Part shown: positions 1 to 8,657 of the stretch, piece by piece | Position numbering within the stretch: the stretch's first letter is position 1 | How the letters are laid out: every line of letters starts with the position of its first letter | NCBI GenBank assembly: GCA_943788095.1 | Contig: CALSOZ010000001.1 | Span: 186,001 to 250,000 of the forward strand | Source of the DNA: an uncultured Flavobacteriaceae bacterium | GTDB lineage: Bacteria; Bacteroidota; Bacteroidia; Flavobacteriales; Flavobacteriaceae | DNA length: 64,000 bases | Direction of reading: 5' to 3' | Translations under genes and position numbers: made by a program | Notes under the pieces: generated by a model | Databases searched by the model: none | What the model saw: only the letters and a program-made list of their open reading frames with translations | Told to the model about the DNA's origin: nothing

Positions 1-1058
1 CCCCCATAGAGCAAAGTGTCTAAATATTGGTTATGAGAATTATACTTATTGTAGTAGCCTAAATAAAATTTATCTTTTTTGTATTGGTCCAGCAACTTGT
101 TTTTAGCATCACCTACTCCATAGCCAGCTACTGATCCGGCAGCTATGCTCCTAATCGCATTCGTCCATTTTTTTAAGCGTATTGATGTGCCTCCAAAATG
201 ATCTTGGTAAAACGCTTCTTTGATTGAGAAAGACTCTTTTGCCCTAATTCTTGTTACAGGATTGATGGCTCCTATAGCTAAAATAGTTGCAACTAACGAA
301 ACTAAAATAAAGGTTTTTTTTGTAAAGGTAGAGTTGTCAATAAATATAATAAATATGAAATAATTTAAGGCAAAAATCAATATCTGCCATCTAGAAGCTG
401 CTAATAAAATCAAAAGCCCTAAAGTTATTAATTGAAAATAATAGTATTTTATCTTTCGTATTTTTTTTAAATAAAATAAAAAAACAACTGCTATGTTAGT
501 AAACACACCTAAGTAAATAGGTTGGATTCCGATAGGGGAAGTGAAATTTGCATAAGCAAAGTACCAGTAATTAAAATAATCATATCTCCCGTTTTCTACT
601 TCCCTGCCTCTTAGTGTGTCAAATACATATTCTAAAGTATAACCTTCAATTACATTCTTATAAATTGAAGTTGAAAAAAGAAAAAAGAATAGCAAGCAAA
701 GAAAACCGATATAGCTTTTGGTTATAAATTCTAAGTTAACTTCTTTTTTGGAAATAAATAACGGAATTAACGGAATTACTAAAAATGATAGTGAACTAGT
801 AATAACAGAAACTCCTGTCTTAAGATCTTTTGAATAAAACAAAGATACTAACAGCATAAAAAAATAAAGAATAAAGAATAAAGAGACTTTATTGAAATTA
901 GTTTTATGAAAGTTAGTATTAATGATGTGTCTCACAAAGGTTAAACCCAACAGTACCCCTATAAATATTACGTTTAATATTTTGGGAGGGACAACAAAAG
1001 TTATAAGTATTAACACCATCAGAATATTAACAAATCCGATTTTTTTAAGCTTGATCAT
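1..1058 (-). CDS. O-antigen ligase/polymerase-like membrane protein (3' end cut by window edge)
   Basis: The reverse strand is open from an ATG at 1058 to the window edge, about 352 residues, so the C-terminus is missing. The product is strongly hydrophobic with many membrane segments. Near the visible end it reads 'NSHNQYLDTLLYG', resembling the periplasmic H-N-x-Y/F-L motif of the Wzy_C (O-antigen ligase/polymerase) family. Such proteins polymerise O-antigen repeat units or ligate them to lipid A-core in the periplasm. The start overlaps the stop of the upstream glycosyltransferase by 14 bp, so they are probably co-transcribed. A second Wzy-like protein lies at 2138-3331; one of the two is probably the polymerase and the other the ligase, and the sequence alone does not say which. 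Confidence 0.75.
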   Translation of the reverse strand, partial: MIKLKKIGFVNILMVLILITFVVPPKILNVIFIGVLLGLTFVRHIINTNFHKTNFNKVSLFFILYFFMLLVSLFYSKDLKTGVSVITSSLSFLVIPLIPLFISKKEVNLEFITKSYIGFLCLLFFFLFSTSIYKNVIEGYTLEYVFDTLRGREVENGRYDYFNYWYFAYANFTSPIGIQPIYLGVFTNIAVVFLFYLKKIRKIKYYYFQLITLGLLILLAASRWQILIFALNYFIFIIFIDNSTFTKKTFILVSLVATILAIGAINPVTRIRAKESFSIKEAFYQDHFGGTSIRLKKWTNAIRSIAAGSVAGYGVGDAKNKLLDQYKKDKFYLGYYNKYNSHNQYLDTLLYG

Positions 1059-2163
1059 TGTTTTCTTTTAATTTAGATGACAAATAATTCTCATATTGAG
1101 AATTTATCAACTCCCAGTTGAAGTTTAACTTTATTTCTTGAATATTATTGTTTTTAAAAAGTTCTTTATACTTTTTGAAAAAATATTCCCCATCATTAAT
1201 AATGTTACACACGTCATGAGGATTCTTAAAATATAGGGCGTTGGCTTTTAAAATACTTTTATTAAAAATATTGTCATTTGCTGTTATTAGAGCACCAGAA
1301 GCCATTGCCTCAAGCAGAGAGGGATTCGTCCCCCCTACAGAGTGTCCGTGAAAATAAAATTTTGAAAAAAATCTTAGATTATTTAAAGTATCTAAATTAT
1401 ATATCCCTCCTATAAACTGAATATTAGAATGTTTTTTATATTTATTTTTCAAGTAGGAGCCGAATTTATTGGTATCATGTTTGCCTATGACAAGGAAAGT
1501 TTCTTTTGATTTCGCAAAAGTTATTCCATCTAAAATAGTTTCAATATTATTTTCTGGTTCTAATCTTGCTATTAGCATATTATACTTAAAGGGCTCTATG
1601 TTGTATTGTTCTAAAGACGCCTTATCTGTTTTACTAATAACATCTGCGCCATATGCGATGAATTTAGAGTCTTTTCGGTAAGTTTCTTTAATGTAGTCTT
1701 GAATTCCGATGGAATCTGATATAAGATAATCACTATTTTTTATAGCCAAGGCTTCAGCGAACTTTAAAAATTTTCTAACTAGTATATTGTACTTAGATCT
1801 TTTCCATTCTAAACCATCCATATTTGTTATAATTAAAGATTTACTGGGAAGTAATTTGCTCCATATTGAGCTGCTTGTATATCCTAGCTGAAGTATGACG
1901 TCAAAATGTACTTTTCTGCAAAATTTAATACAATTTAAGTCATAAATAAACTGTCCAGCTGTCCCTATTTTGTCTTCAGGATCATTTCTATGAATAATTT
2001 TCACCCCTTTCCATTCTTTTGATTGAAAGGGGTGTGTGTGCGAATTAAAAACAGTGACATCGTGTCCTTCTTTAACCATATGGAACGAAAAGTATTCTGC
2101 AAACTGCTCAAACCCTCCGTGGTAATTTGGTACTCCCCTAGTCCCTAATATCGCTAACTTCAT
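1045..2163 (-). CDS. DUF1972-type glycosyltransferase (rhamnosyltransferase-like, GT4 fold)
   Basis: About 372 residues. The N-terminus carries the DUF1972 signature 'LGTRGVPNYHGGFEQ', followed by a GT-B core with 'FYFHGHSVGGTNPSLLEAMASG' features typical of GT4 donor-binding halves (E-x7-E region; described in pieces). Members of this group include capsule and O-antigen rhamnosyltransferases, which fits the dTDP-rhamnose genes at 10.2-13.5 kb. The enzyme would act on the cytoplasmic face on lipid-linked repeat units. I chose the internal ATG at 2163 because family members begin at that Met; a start 9 bp further upstream is also open. Either start overlaps the end of the preceding gene by about 26-35 bp, pointing to translational coupling. 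The acceptor sugar cannot be inferred. Confidence 0.8.
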   Translation of the reverse strand: MKLAILGTRGVPNYHGGFEQFAEYFSFHMVKEGHDVTVFNSHTHPFQSKEWKGVKIIHRNDPEDKIGTAGQFIYDLNCIKFCRKVHFDVILQLGYTSSSIWSKLLPSKSLIITNMDGLEWKRSKYNILVRKFLKFAEALAIKNSDYLISDSIGIQDYIKETYRKDSKFIAYGADVISKTDKASLEQYNIEPFKYNMLIARLEPENNIETILDGITFAKSKETFLVIGKHDTNKFGSYLKNKYKKHSNIQFIGGIYNLDTLNNLRFFSKFYFHGHSVGGTNPSLLEAMASGALITANDNIFNKSILKANALYFKNPHDVCNIINDGEYFFKKYKELFKNNNIQEIKLNFNWELINSQYENYLSSKLKENNDQA

Positions 2164-3331
2164 TACTTTCATAAATCATTGTGTAAAATAAATATAATAA
2201 TATAACTGTATAATAATAATAAAATCCATTAAAGAAAGCCGATAGCCAAAAGCCAGAAAATGTAAGAAATATGAAAATATTACTCCTAATAATTTTTTTA
2301 TGTTTTTTATAGATATTAACAAATAGGTTAATGTAAATAATTAGCGGTAAAATACCGTATGAATAAAAAATGCTTAGAAAGTCGTTATGAAACCATATAG
2401 AGTTTGAAACATTTTTTTGATTGGCAACTGTCGAGGCATTAAAACCTCTACCAAAAACAAAATCTATTAAGTTAAATGTCTTAACTTCTGACCACCAAGA
2501 AGCCCATATTATTATTCTGGAAAGCCTCTCAAAATTAGAAAAAATTGTTTTAATAATTGTTATATACTGGTATATAATGGTGTCACTAAATAATACTAGT
2601 GCTTCATCAATGAAAATAATTAATCCTACTGATAATACTACAAAAATAATCAAATATTTTAAATACTTAATTTTAAAATAAAACAGGATTAAACCTAAAA
2701 ACATTACTACAATAGGAGTTCTTGAACCAGTTATAAATATTACATAAGTTAATGGCACTATTGTTACAATATATGTCAACTTGTTTGCCTTTAAAGACTT
2801 AAGCCTATTCATAAAATACAATAAGGTAAAGGTGAAAAAATATGATGCTATATGAGCTTTTCTGAAAAAGCCTTGCCTGTAGGATCGACTGAACTCAATA
2901 TCGTCAGTTTTAAGTCCAATTGTATTTCCCCATTTGTTCTGGTCAAAACCAAGATATGTTCCCGAAAACAAAAGTAATGTAGTTAGTAAGAAAAAAAGGA
3001 TTAATTTATTGTTATTCTTGAGTGAAATAGAATCTGAAAACAGGTAAAATGACCCAAAAAAAGAAATGATAAATAAGAAATCCGAAAGTGATTCTTTGTA
3101 AAAACCGTCTCTGAAAGTGTTAAATATAAATGATAATAAAAAGAATAAAATTATAATTAAAAATGAATGATACTTTTTAAAAGAAAAAAAGCCTGGTACT
3201 ATTAGCACCACAAAATAAAACAATAAGGATACTACAAAAACCGGAAAATCATAAAAATAATTAAGCACACTGTCTAAAGAAAACACCAAAATATTTAGTA
3301 AAAAAATTATTGATCTTTTGTCTAATTTCAT
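2138..3331 (-). CDS. O-antigen polymerase-like membrane protein (Wzy/WaaL family)
   Basis: 397 residues, hydrophobic nearly throughout, with about ten to twelve predicted membrane spans. A hydrophilic loop near residues 290-320 reads 'FGRGFNAST...SIWFHNDFLSIF', matching the conserved G-x-G...H-N-x-[FY/DF] loop of Wzy/O-antigen ligase proteins. It would join repeat units in the periplasm or transfer glycan to lipid A-core. The ATG overlaps the stop of the GT2 gene by 4 bp, a tight operon arrangement. It is one of two such proteins within 3.3 kb. Base composition is visibly more AT-rich than the rfb genes, as is usual for O-antigen loci. Substrate unknown. Confidence 0.75.
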   Translation of the reverse strand: MKLDKRSIIFLLNILVFSLDSVLNYFYDFPVFVVSLLFYFVVLIVPGFFSFKKYHSFLIIILFFLLSFIFNTFRDGFYKESLSDFLFIISFFGSFYLFSDSISLKNNNKLILFFLLTTLLLFSGTYLGFDQNKWGNTIGLKTDDIEFSRSYRQGFFRKAHIASYFFTFTLLYFMNRLKSLKANKLTYIVTIVPLTYVIFITGSRTPIVVMFLGLILFYFKIKYLKYLIIFVVLSVGLIIFIDEALVLFSDTIIYQYITIIKTIFSNFERLSRIIIWASWWSEVKTFNLIDFVFGRGFNASTVANQKNVSNSIWFHNDFLSIFYSYGILPLIIYINLFVNIYKKHKKIIRSNIFIFLTFSGFWLSAFFNGFYYYYTVILLYLFYTMIYESNEVSDIRD

Positions 3332-4188
3332 TTAAAATATTTATTAAGTACTTTATCAACCCTTAAAACACTTGAAATTCCTAAAAACAAAATTCTTTTT
3401 ACATGATTTCTTTCAAAAAAATATCTTCTATAATACTTTAAGCTCAAATAGTTAACAACAATTTTAAAACGACTGGTTTTGGTTTCAAAGACTTCATCCC
3501 TTAACAAATATGTTTTTTTAACTGTACTAAACGGCAAAGTATTGGATACGCTATTTTGATGAATTCTAACAAAAGTAAGGTTTTCCGATATGCTTTGGGC
3601 CTTAGCTCCGTCTTTGATCATTCTAGAAAAAATATCATAATCCTCGGCTGGTACATTAGCTTGATTATATAAGTGTTTTTTAAAAATCAAAGTTTTTCCC
3701 ATAACTGTTCCATGTAATAAACCATGTTCTCCCTTTTGGAACCGTTTGCGTATTTTCTCACTTTCTTGCGGGAAATTTGAATTTCCCACACTGTTTTCTA
3801 AAGTTCCGTTGAAGTAAACAACATTGGTTCCTGTTAGATCAATAGTAGGGTTGTTTTCTAAAAAATTGAATTGTTTTTCTATTCTTGTTTTTTCCAGAAT
3901 ATCATCTGGGTCAACGCGTAAAATATATTTACCTTTAGCTTTACTTATTCCTTCATTAAGTGCATTTGCAAATCCTAAGTTGTTTTCTAGTACAATGACC
4001 TTTAAGTAGGGTAGGTTGTATCTTGAAAGTATTTCCAACGAATTATCGGATGAGCCATCATCAATAATTATTAATTCTTTTGGTAAAACAGTTGAATTTA
4101 TTACTCCTGAAAAAAAATCATCTAAATATTTACCGTTATTATAATTAGCGCAAATTATTGATACATCACAATATTGATTTTTACTCAT
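3328..4188 (-). CDS. Family 2 glycosyltransferase
   Basis: 286 residues with a GT-A fold. The N-terminus 'VSIICANYNNGKYLDDFF' is the nucleotide-binding start of GT2 enzymes. 'IIIDDGSSDNS' (DDGS at residues 43-46) and the DxD-type metal/donor motif 'RVDPDD' (residues 91-96) follow. It would add one sugar to the undecaprenyl-linked repeat unit in the cytoplasm. The C-terminal 60 residues are basic and may contact the membrane or partner enzymes. Overlaps the downstream Wzy-like gene by 4 bp and the upstream gene by 8 bp. The sugar donor cannot be told from sequence. Confidence 0.88.
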   Translation of the reverse strand: MSKNQYCDVSIICANYNNGKYLDDFFSGVINSTVLPKELIIIDDGSSDNSLEILSRYNLPYLKVIVLENNLGFANALNEGISKAKGKYILRVDPDDILEKTRIEKQFNFLENNPTIDLTGTNVVYFNGTLENSVGNSNFPQESEKIRKRFQKGEHGLLHGTVMGKTLIFKKHLYNQANVPAEDYDIFSRMIKDGAKAQSISENLTFVRIHQNSVSNTLPFSTVKKTYLLRDEVFETKTSRFKIVVNYLSLKYYRRYFFERNHVKRILFLGISSVLRVDKVLNKYFK

Positions 4189-5191
4189 ACCCCTTATATT
4201 CTTCTTTTTGATTCTTATCCATTATATGATTAATGTATTTGTCAATCTTAGATAAACTTGATGTAAATTTAATGCTAGACAAAACGTTGTGGTTAAGCCT
4301 TTTTGCATAATACAAAAGTGATGTATGCATACCAATAACTGTTAAGTTTTTGGACTTTAAAAATTCGAATTCCAATATACAGCTGTCCTTCAAAGGTATA
4401 ATTCTTTCAAAATCAAATTCTTTTGTTATGAAATCGAAGGTTTTTTTTCTAATCAACTCTTTTTGTTCTGGATGAAATTTAATAAAAATTTTATTATTAT
4501 GCGGCTTTAAAAGCTTTAATGTTTCTTTTATTATCATTAAATATTCTTCAGCGCTAATTTTTGTACGCTCCATAAATGAATCTAATACAAATATTACATC
4601 ATTATTCTCTGCGATGTTTTTATAATTCCTAACAATATCACTGTTTATTCTTAATACTCTTTTTTCATTAATAAATGGAAAACATTGTTTGTGCATGCAG
4701 ATAGCATATTTAAACTTATGTTTAGGAAAAGGATTATAGTGCTTATTGTTTAGTGTAAATCGTTTGGAGAATAGCTGGAACAGATTTTGAACATAACTTG
4801 TGTTTGATCTTTCATATAGTTTTTCATCTAATTTATATGATGTAATTCCTTCTTCTACTAAGACCACACTTTTACACAATTCATGGGTTGCTATAATTTG
4901 AAACAACGAATGATTAAATTGTGGGACATAAACACAAAAGGGTTTGTTATTAGCTAGTGACTTTATATTTTTATCTAGAAATTTAATTTTTTGTTTTAAT
5001 TTAAGCACCTTGTTTTGCTTAGATGCTGACTCTAAATAATTATATAAACCTGTTATATTATATGATTTTGTACTTAACTTATACCCTCTTGACGCAATAT
5101 ATCTTACTTTGTCGGCCTCTAAATTATATTCTAAAATAAAAAGCTGTGCTATTACATACGTTATATGACTATGTATATAAAAAATATGCAT
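4181..5191 (-). CDS. Putative sialyltransferase/polysialyltransferase-like glycosyltransferase
   Basis: 336 residues without a signal peptide. I recognise a set of short motifs typical of bacterial GT-B sialyltransferases (GT38/GT52/GT80-like): an acidic '[DE][DE]G' motif ('LVEEG', residues 111-115), an 'HP' motif ('KFHP', 238-241) and a late Ser/Thr motif ('HTSLL', 289-293). In those families they bind the CMP-sugar donor and contribute the general base. Overall similarity to named enzymes is not obvious, so the call rests on motif order and spacing. The locus also encodes a CMP-sugar synthetase (7989-8657), which would supply a CMP-linked donor. Alternative: a CDP-glycerol/teichoic-acid-type transferase, which also carries an HP motif. 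Confidence 0.5.
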   Translation of the reverse strand: MHIFYIHSHITYVIAQLFILEYNLEADKVRYIASRGYKLSTKSYNITGLYNYLESASKQNKVLKLKQKIKFLDKNIKSLANNKPFCVYVPQFNHSLFQIIATHELCKSVVLVEEGITSYKLDEKLYERSNTSYVQNLFQLFSKRFTLNNKHYNPFPKHKFKYAICMHKQCFPFINEKRVLRINSDIVRNYKNIAENNDVIFVLDSFMERTKISAEEYLMIIKETLKLLKPHNNKIFIKFHPEQKELIRKKTFDFITKEFDFERIIPLKDSCILEFEFLKSKNLTVIGMHTSLLYYAKRLNHNVLSSIKFTSSLSKIDKYINHIMDKNQKEEYKGYE

Positions 5192-5192
5192 C

Positions 5193-6623
5193 TTATTTGT
5201 ATTTTAACAACTTTTTAAATTCGAGCATTTTGAAATGACTGTTCAATATAGCTAAGGTAGTTATATAATAAATTACCGAGGCCATTACAACAAACCATTT
5301 TGTTTCAAAACACAAGTTTATAACATAAAATGGAATATATGTAATGATTGATAATGAAATAATGATAAAGTATTTTTTTATAGGGAAATAGTTTACTACA
5401 TTTAAAAGTAATTTTTTATTAATAAAATGAAAAGAAACAGCAATTGTACTTAGGCTCGCTATAACTGTTGCCCAGGCCGCTCCTTTTATTCCATAAATCG
5501 GGATTAGTGTTGAGTTTAAAACTAGGCATATAATTGCACTTAAAAGTATTATAAAATTCGCTTTCTTTTCAAGACCTATACTACCCATAAAAACTGAAAA
5601 AGCTACAACACTTAATGAGTATCTTAATATATAGATTTTAAACACTTCGCCTGAGATCTCAAAATCATTGCCATATAAAAACTTAATCAAAGGAACCGCT
5701 TCAAAAAAACAATAAACTAAAATCGGAATTAAGAAAAAAGAACATTTAAGAATTGTGTCTTTAAGCTCAGTAATTAGTTCTAGCATTTTGTTTTTGCTTT
5801 GTAACTCTGCAAAAACTGGGACTAGGGCGATAAATAGAGAGCTAGTGATTATATGAACAAAGGGAAGGTTAATCGCTCCATTTTGGTAATAAACGAAGTC
5901 TGTTGGGTCTAAAAATATTGCTATAAAATATTTATCAACATACAAATTTAAAGCTCCAAAAATAACACCCAAAGAAATGGTAGAGATATAAATAAACTCT
6001 TGTTTATTAAAATCCTTCAGGTTAAAACCTACCTCCTTTCTCTTTATTATAAAAACATTTATTATTAATCTCGTAAACTCTAGGCACAAAAGCTGAAAAA
6101 GAACTAAATGTGTTATAAAACTATTAGACGCATAATTATACAAAAAGCAACCTAAAAGAGCTATAAAACTAAGTGTATATAATAACAAGTATATGTTAAG
6201 TTTGTTTTTTAAATAATGATAGTTTGGAAATATGCTGTTGATAGATTTAAAAAAATAATAAAAAATGATAACATAAATATGGTCTGCAAATGCTTCATTT
6301 TTAAAGCTTGAGCTTATATATGGTGCCGACATATATAACAGAAAACATATTAACAATGTTAGTAAAATGATGATCATAAAAAACTTACCGAACAAACTGT
6401 TTTTTTCATTTAAAGTATCATACTTACCGTAGAAGAAATTTAGAGAAAGGGGTAAGCCTGACAGAGCTGTTATCAAAACAGAAGAGATAAATATAATTTG
6501 TAATAGCTCACCTAATGCGTTTTTATCATCAATAAAACGCGATAAGAAAATAGAGATGAATAGAACTTCGAAAGTTCTCACCGTATTTGATATTGAAAAA
6601 AGAATTTTATTATTGACTCGCAT
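5193..6623 (-). CDS. Wzx-like polysaccharide flippase (MOP superfamily)
   Basis: 476 residues, almost entirely membrane-spanning, with roughly 12-14 hydrophobic segments and basic cytoplasmic loops. It fits the polysaccharide-biosynthesis/oligosaccharide flippase branch of the MOP superfamily, which moves undecaprenyl-PP-linked repeat units across the inner membrane. The N-terminal 'RTFEVLFISIFLSRFI' helix and the GAAWAT motif around residue 380 ('YGIKGAAWATVIA') are common in Wzx proteins. It lies 1 bp upstream of the sialyltransferase-like gene and 27 bp downstream of a lipoprotein gene. With Wzy-like and Wzz-like proteins also present, the locus encodes a Wzx/Wzy-dependent export route. 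Confidence 0.85.
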   Translation of the reverse strand: MRVNNKILFSISNTVRTFEVLFISIFLSRFIDDKNALGELLQIIFISSVLITALSGLPLSLNFFYGKYDTLNEKNSLFGKFFMIIILLTLLICFLLYMSAPYISSSFKNEAFADHIYVIIFYYFFKSINSIFPNYHYLKNKLNIYLLLYTLSFIALLGCFLYNYASNSFITHLVLFQLLCLEFTRLIINVFIIKRKEVGFNLKDFNKQEFIYISTISLGVIFGALNLYVDKYFIAIFLDPTDFVYYQNGAINLPFVHIITSSLFIALVPVFAELQSKNKMLELITELKDTILKCSFFLIPILVYCFFEAVPLIKFLYGNDFEISGEVFKIYILRYSLSVVAFSVFMGSIGLEKKANFIILLSAIICLVLNSTLIPIYGIKGAAWATVIASLSTIAVSFHFINKKLLLNVVNYFPIKKYFIIISLSIITYIPFYVINLCFETKWFVVMASVIYYITTLAILNSHFKMLEFKKLLKYK

Positions 6624-6650
6624 AATTATATATTAAGGTCTTGTTGTTGT

Positions 6651-7190
6651 TCAATCTAACATTGAGAAAACAATTTCCTCTAAATTTATTGACTCGAAGT
6701 TTGGATCGTATTGCCCCTGAATAGACGTCGTTGTAATTAATTTAGTTTTCTCGTTATAATTAACAAACTTGTTAGGCCGAAATAGTTGTTCAAATTTATT
6801 TTCATTAAAATCAAATTCATTTTTATCGTATCTAATTTTAAAACCTAGTAGCGCTATTGGTTCTTGAGAATAATTAATTCCGAAATCTATTCGTAAGCCA
6901 GTAGGGATAACTTCAGCAGGAATTAAAAAAATAATGGTTTGAATTTGATCAATGCCATTAATCTTCTTTTCTAAAACTCTATTGGCAGAGTAGTCTTTGG
7001 CGTTTAAATCCTTATAAAACAAATGAAATTTATCATTTTTTTTTACAACCACATCCATTATAACTTCAAACTGAAATTCTCTATCAATTTTATTGCCTAT
7101 TATCGAAGATTCGTGAATATCTGTTTTTGGGTTTTTATATTTACATGTAACGAGTAAAACTAAAATAATAATTTGTAAAAAAAATTTCAT
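6651..7190 (-). CDS. Orphan lipoprotein in the glycan locus
   Basis: I place the start at the ATG at 7190 because it gives a clean lipoprotein signal: 'MKFFLQIIILVLLVTCKYK', with a hydrophobic core and a lipobox ending at Cys16. An upstream ATG at 7229 is open but would spoil the signal peptide. The mature part is about 163 residues, beta-rich, with no domain I recognise and no catalytic motif. The frame continues to a normal stop. It sits between the flippase and a 175-bp gap that separates it from the HAD phosphatase gene, so it may head the left-hand transcript. A role in outer-membrane glycan display or export is only a guess from location. Confidence 0.6.
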   Translation of the reverse strand: MKFFLQIIILVLLVTCKYKNPKTDIHESSIIGNKIDREFQFEVIMDVVVKKNDKFHLFYKDLNAKDYSANRVLEKKINGIDQIQTIIFLIPAEVIPTGLRIDFGINYSQEPIALLGFKIRYDKNEFDFNENKFEQLFRPNKFVNYNEKTKLITTTSIQGQYDPNFESINLEEIVFSMLD

Positions 7191-7365
7191 AAGTGTATTA
7201 AATATGTTAAAATAAAAAAACAATAACATCGTGTTTTAGCCAAGATTTTGAATTAGAAAGGTTATTAATTTTATCATATAATGGTGTGTCATACAATATA
7301 AATTCCTGTGTTTTAAATTTTAACCTTGTTTCTCATACGTCATGTTCATAAAAGATACAACTTTG

Positions 7366-7989
7366 TTAAACTTCCTTAAAACTATGTATATATGCTTTAC
7401 TCGTTTTAAGTAAAAACAAGTTATTATACCCATAAAAGGAAATATCATTTGCTTCAGCAGCTTCAAAATCGTTTATGGAGTCCCCTATTAAGCAGGTACT
7501 CTTATTGTCATACCCATACTCTTCAAGCAATGTTTTAACTAATTGGTTTTTTGGAGTTGGGGAGCCATGTATGGAAATGAAATACGATTCAAGACCCAGT
7601 TCTTTGCATAAAAAACGTAGTTCAGCCTGGTCAGACCCAGACACAATATGAAAGCTAAATTTCCTGTAATTTTCCCTAATAAAACTGACTGCATCTACAA
7701 TTAAATTATCTGTGTTTGTCAACTCTTGCTTCATTAAAACTGAAAATGCTTCCGCATATTCTAACACTCTTTCTTCTGAAATCAATTTCCCTAGAATGTT
7801 CTCATAAAAATATCTGATTTTTACATATCTAGAGAGGCCTCCGTTGGTGCGATGATAATCTAATAATTTAGAAACCTGTACTTCTGTGAAGTCTTTAAAA
7901 ATTTCTTTAAAACCCCAATCCCGTACGGCCATAGAGTCAAGAATAACTCCGTCAAAATCCCATAGGATCGTTTTAATTTCTTGCTTCAT
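7366..7989 (-). CDS. HAD-superfamily phosphatase (beta-PGM/phosphoglycolate-phosphatase-like)
   Basis: 207 residues with all HAD motifs: motif I 'DFDGV' (nucleophile Asp11, acid/base Asp13), motif II 'SGSD' (117-120), Lys147 as motif III, and motif IV 'GDSINDFEAA' (169-178). An alpha-helical C1 cap lies between motifs I and II, as in beta-phosphoglucomutase-like phosphatases. Its ATG shares one base with the stop of the cytidylyltransferase gene (TAATG), so the two are translationally coupled. This suggests it dephosphorylates an intermediate before CMP activation, as KdsC does in Kdo synthesis. The substrate assignment is inference; the fold and catalytic class are clear. Confidence 0.85.
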   Translation of the reverse strand: MKQEIKTILWDFDGVILDSMAVRDWGFKEIFKDFTEVQVSKLLDYHRTNGGLSRYVKIRYFYENILGKLISEERVLEYAEAFSVLMKQELTNTDNLIVDAVSFIRENYRKFSFHIVSGSDQAELRFLCKELGLESYFISIHGSPTPKNQLVKTLLEEYGYDNKSTCLIGDSINDFEAAEANDISFYGYNNLFLLKTSKAYIHSFKEV

Positions 7990-8657
7990 TATTGATTCTT
8001 TTGTTTGTAAATCATCTCCGCTAGTTTAAAATCCTCTGGCCAGTCAATATCTAAAGACTCATACCCTTCTGTCAAAAACAAATACGGTTTTAAGCCTATT
8101 CTGTCTTGATGATTTATATAGTTTTCTCTTGAATTAATAAAAAACCCACTATTTATTTCATATAATTCTGGTAGTGATTGGGTACGAGGCCATTTTTCAA
8201 TAGATCGATTATAATTAATGGGCTTTTCTTTATCCCACAAAAATGTTTGTATTTTATTGACTGTCATTAAGCTGTCATATTCATCAGAATTAAAGTATTG
8301 CTCAATTGCTTTTTCAAATGTAGAAACCGATATAAAAGGTGACGTTACGTGAGTCCATAAAATATCTTCATCTTTAATTATTGTAGGTACATAATTAATA
8401 ATATCATCTGTGCTTGCTGAGGATGTTGCTAAGCGCTCTGGTCTTATGTCTATTACAACCCTTTCGTTTTTAAAAGATTTTGCAATATTTATTACCTCAG
8501 TGTCATTAGTAGATACCACTATACTATCAATCGCGGGAACTTTTAGAAGTGTGTTAAGTTTAACTTTTAACAATCCACCTTTTACACCTGCAAATGTTTT
8601 TGTATTCTTTTGAGGAATTCGTTCACTACCTAGTCTGCATGGAAGAAATATTGTCAT
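7989..8657 (-). CDS. Acylneuraminate/Kdo-type cytidylyltransferase (CMP-sugar synthetase)
   Basis: 222 residues. The N-terminal nucleotide loop 'PCRLGSERIPQKN' (residues 6-18) matches the R-x-G-S-x-x-I-P-x-K-N signature of CMP-sialic acid and CMP-Kdo synthetases. 'RPERLATSSAST' (72-83) corresponds to the second conserved block that contacts CTP, and 'WTHVTSPF' to the Q/H-x-T-S-P-[FL] substrate loop. The enzyme would condense CTP with a 2-keto sugar acid in the cytoplasm. It overlaps by one base (TAATG) with both the aldolase upstream and the HAD gene downstream, a very tight three-gene unit. No NeuB homologue is visible in the window, so the sugar acid is probably supplied by the aldolase next door. 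Confidence 0.85.
   Translation of the reverse strand: MTIFLPCRLGSERIPQKNTKTFAGVKGGLLKVKLNTLLKVPAIDSIVVSTNDTEVINIAKSFKNERVVIDIRPERLATSSASTDDIINYVPTIIKDEDILWTHVTSPFISVSTFEKAIEQYFNSDEYDSLMTVNKIQTFLWDKEKPINYNRSIEKWPRTQSLPELYEINSGFFINSRENYINHQDRIGLKPYLFLTEGYESLDIDWPEDFKLAEMIYKQKNQ

Noticed and set aside
7989-8657. Calling the cytidylyltransferase neuA or kdsB
   Set aside because: The signature fits both groups, and neither NeuB nor KdsA is in the window, so the substrate is undecided.
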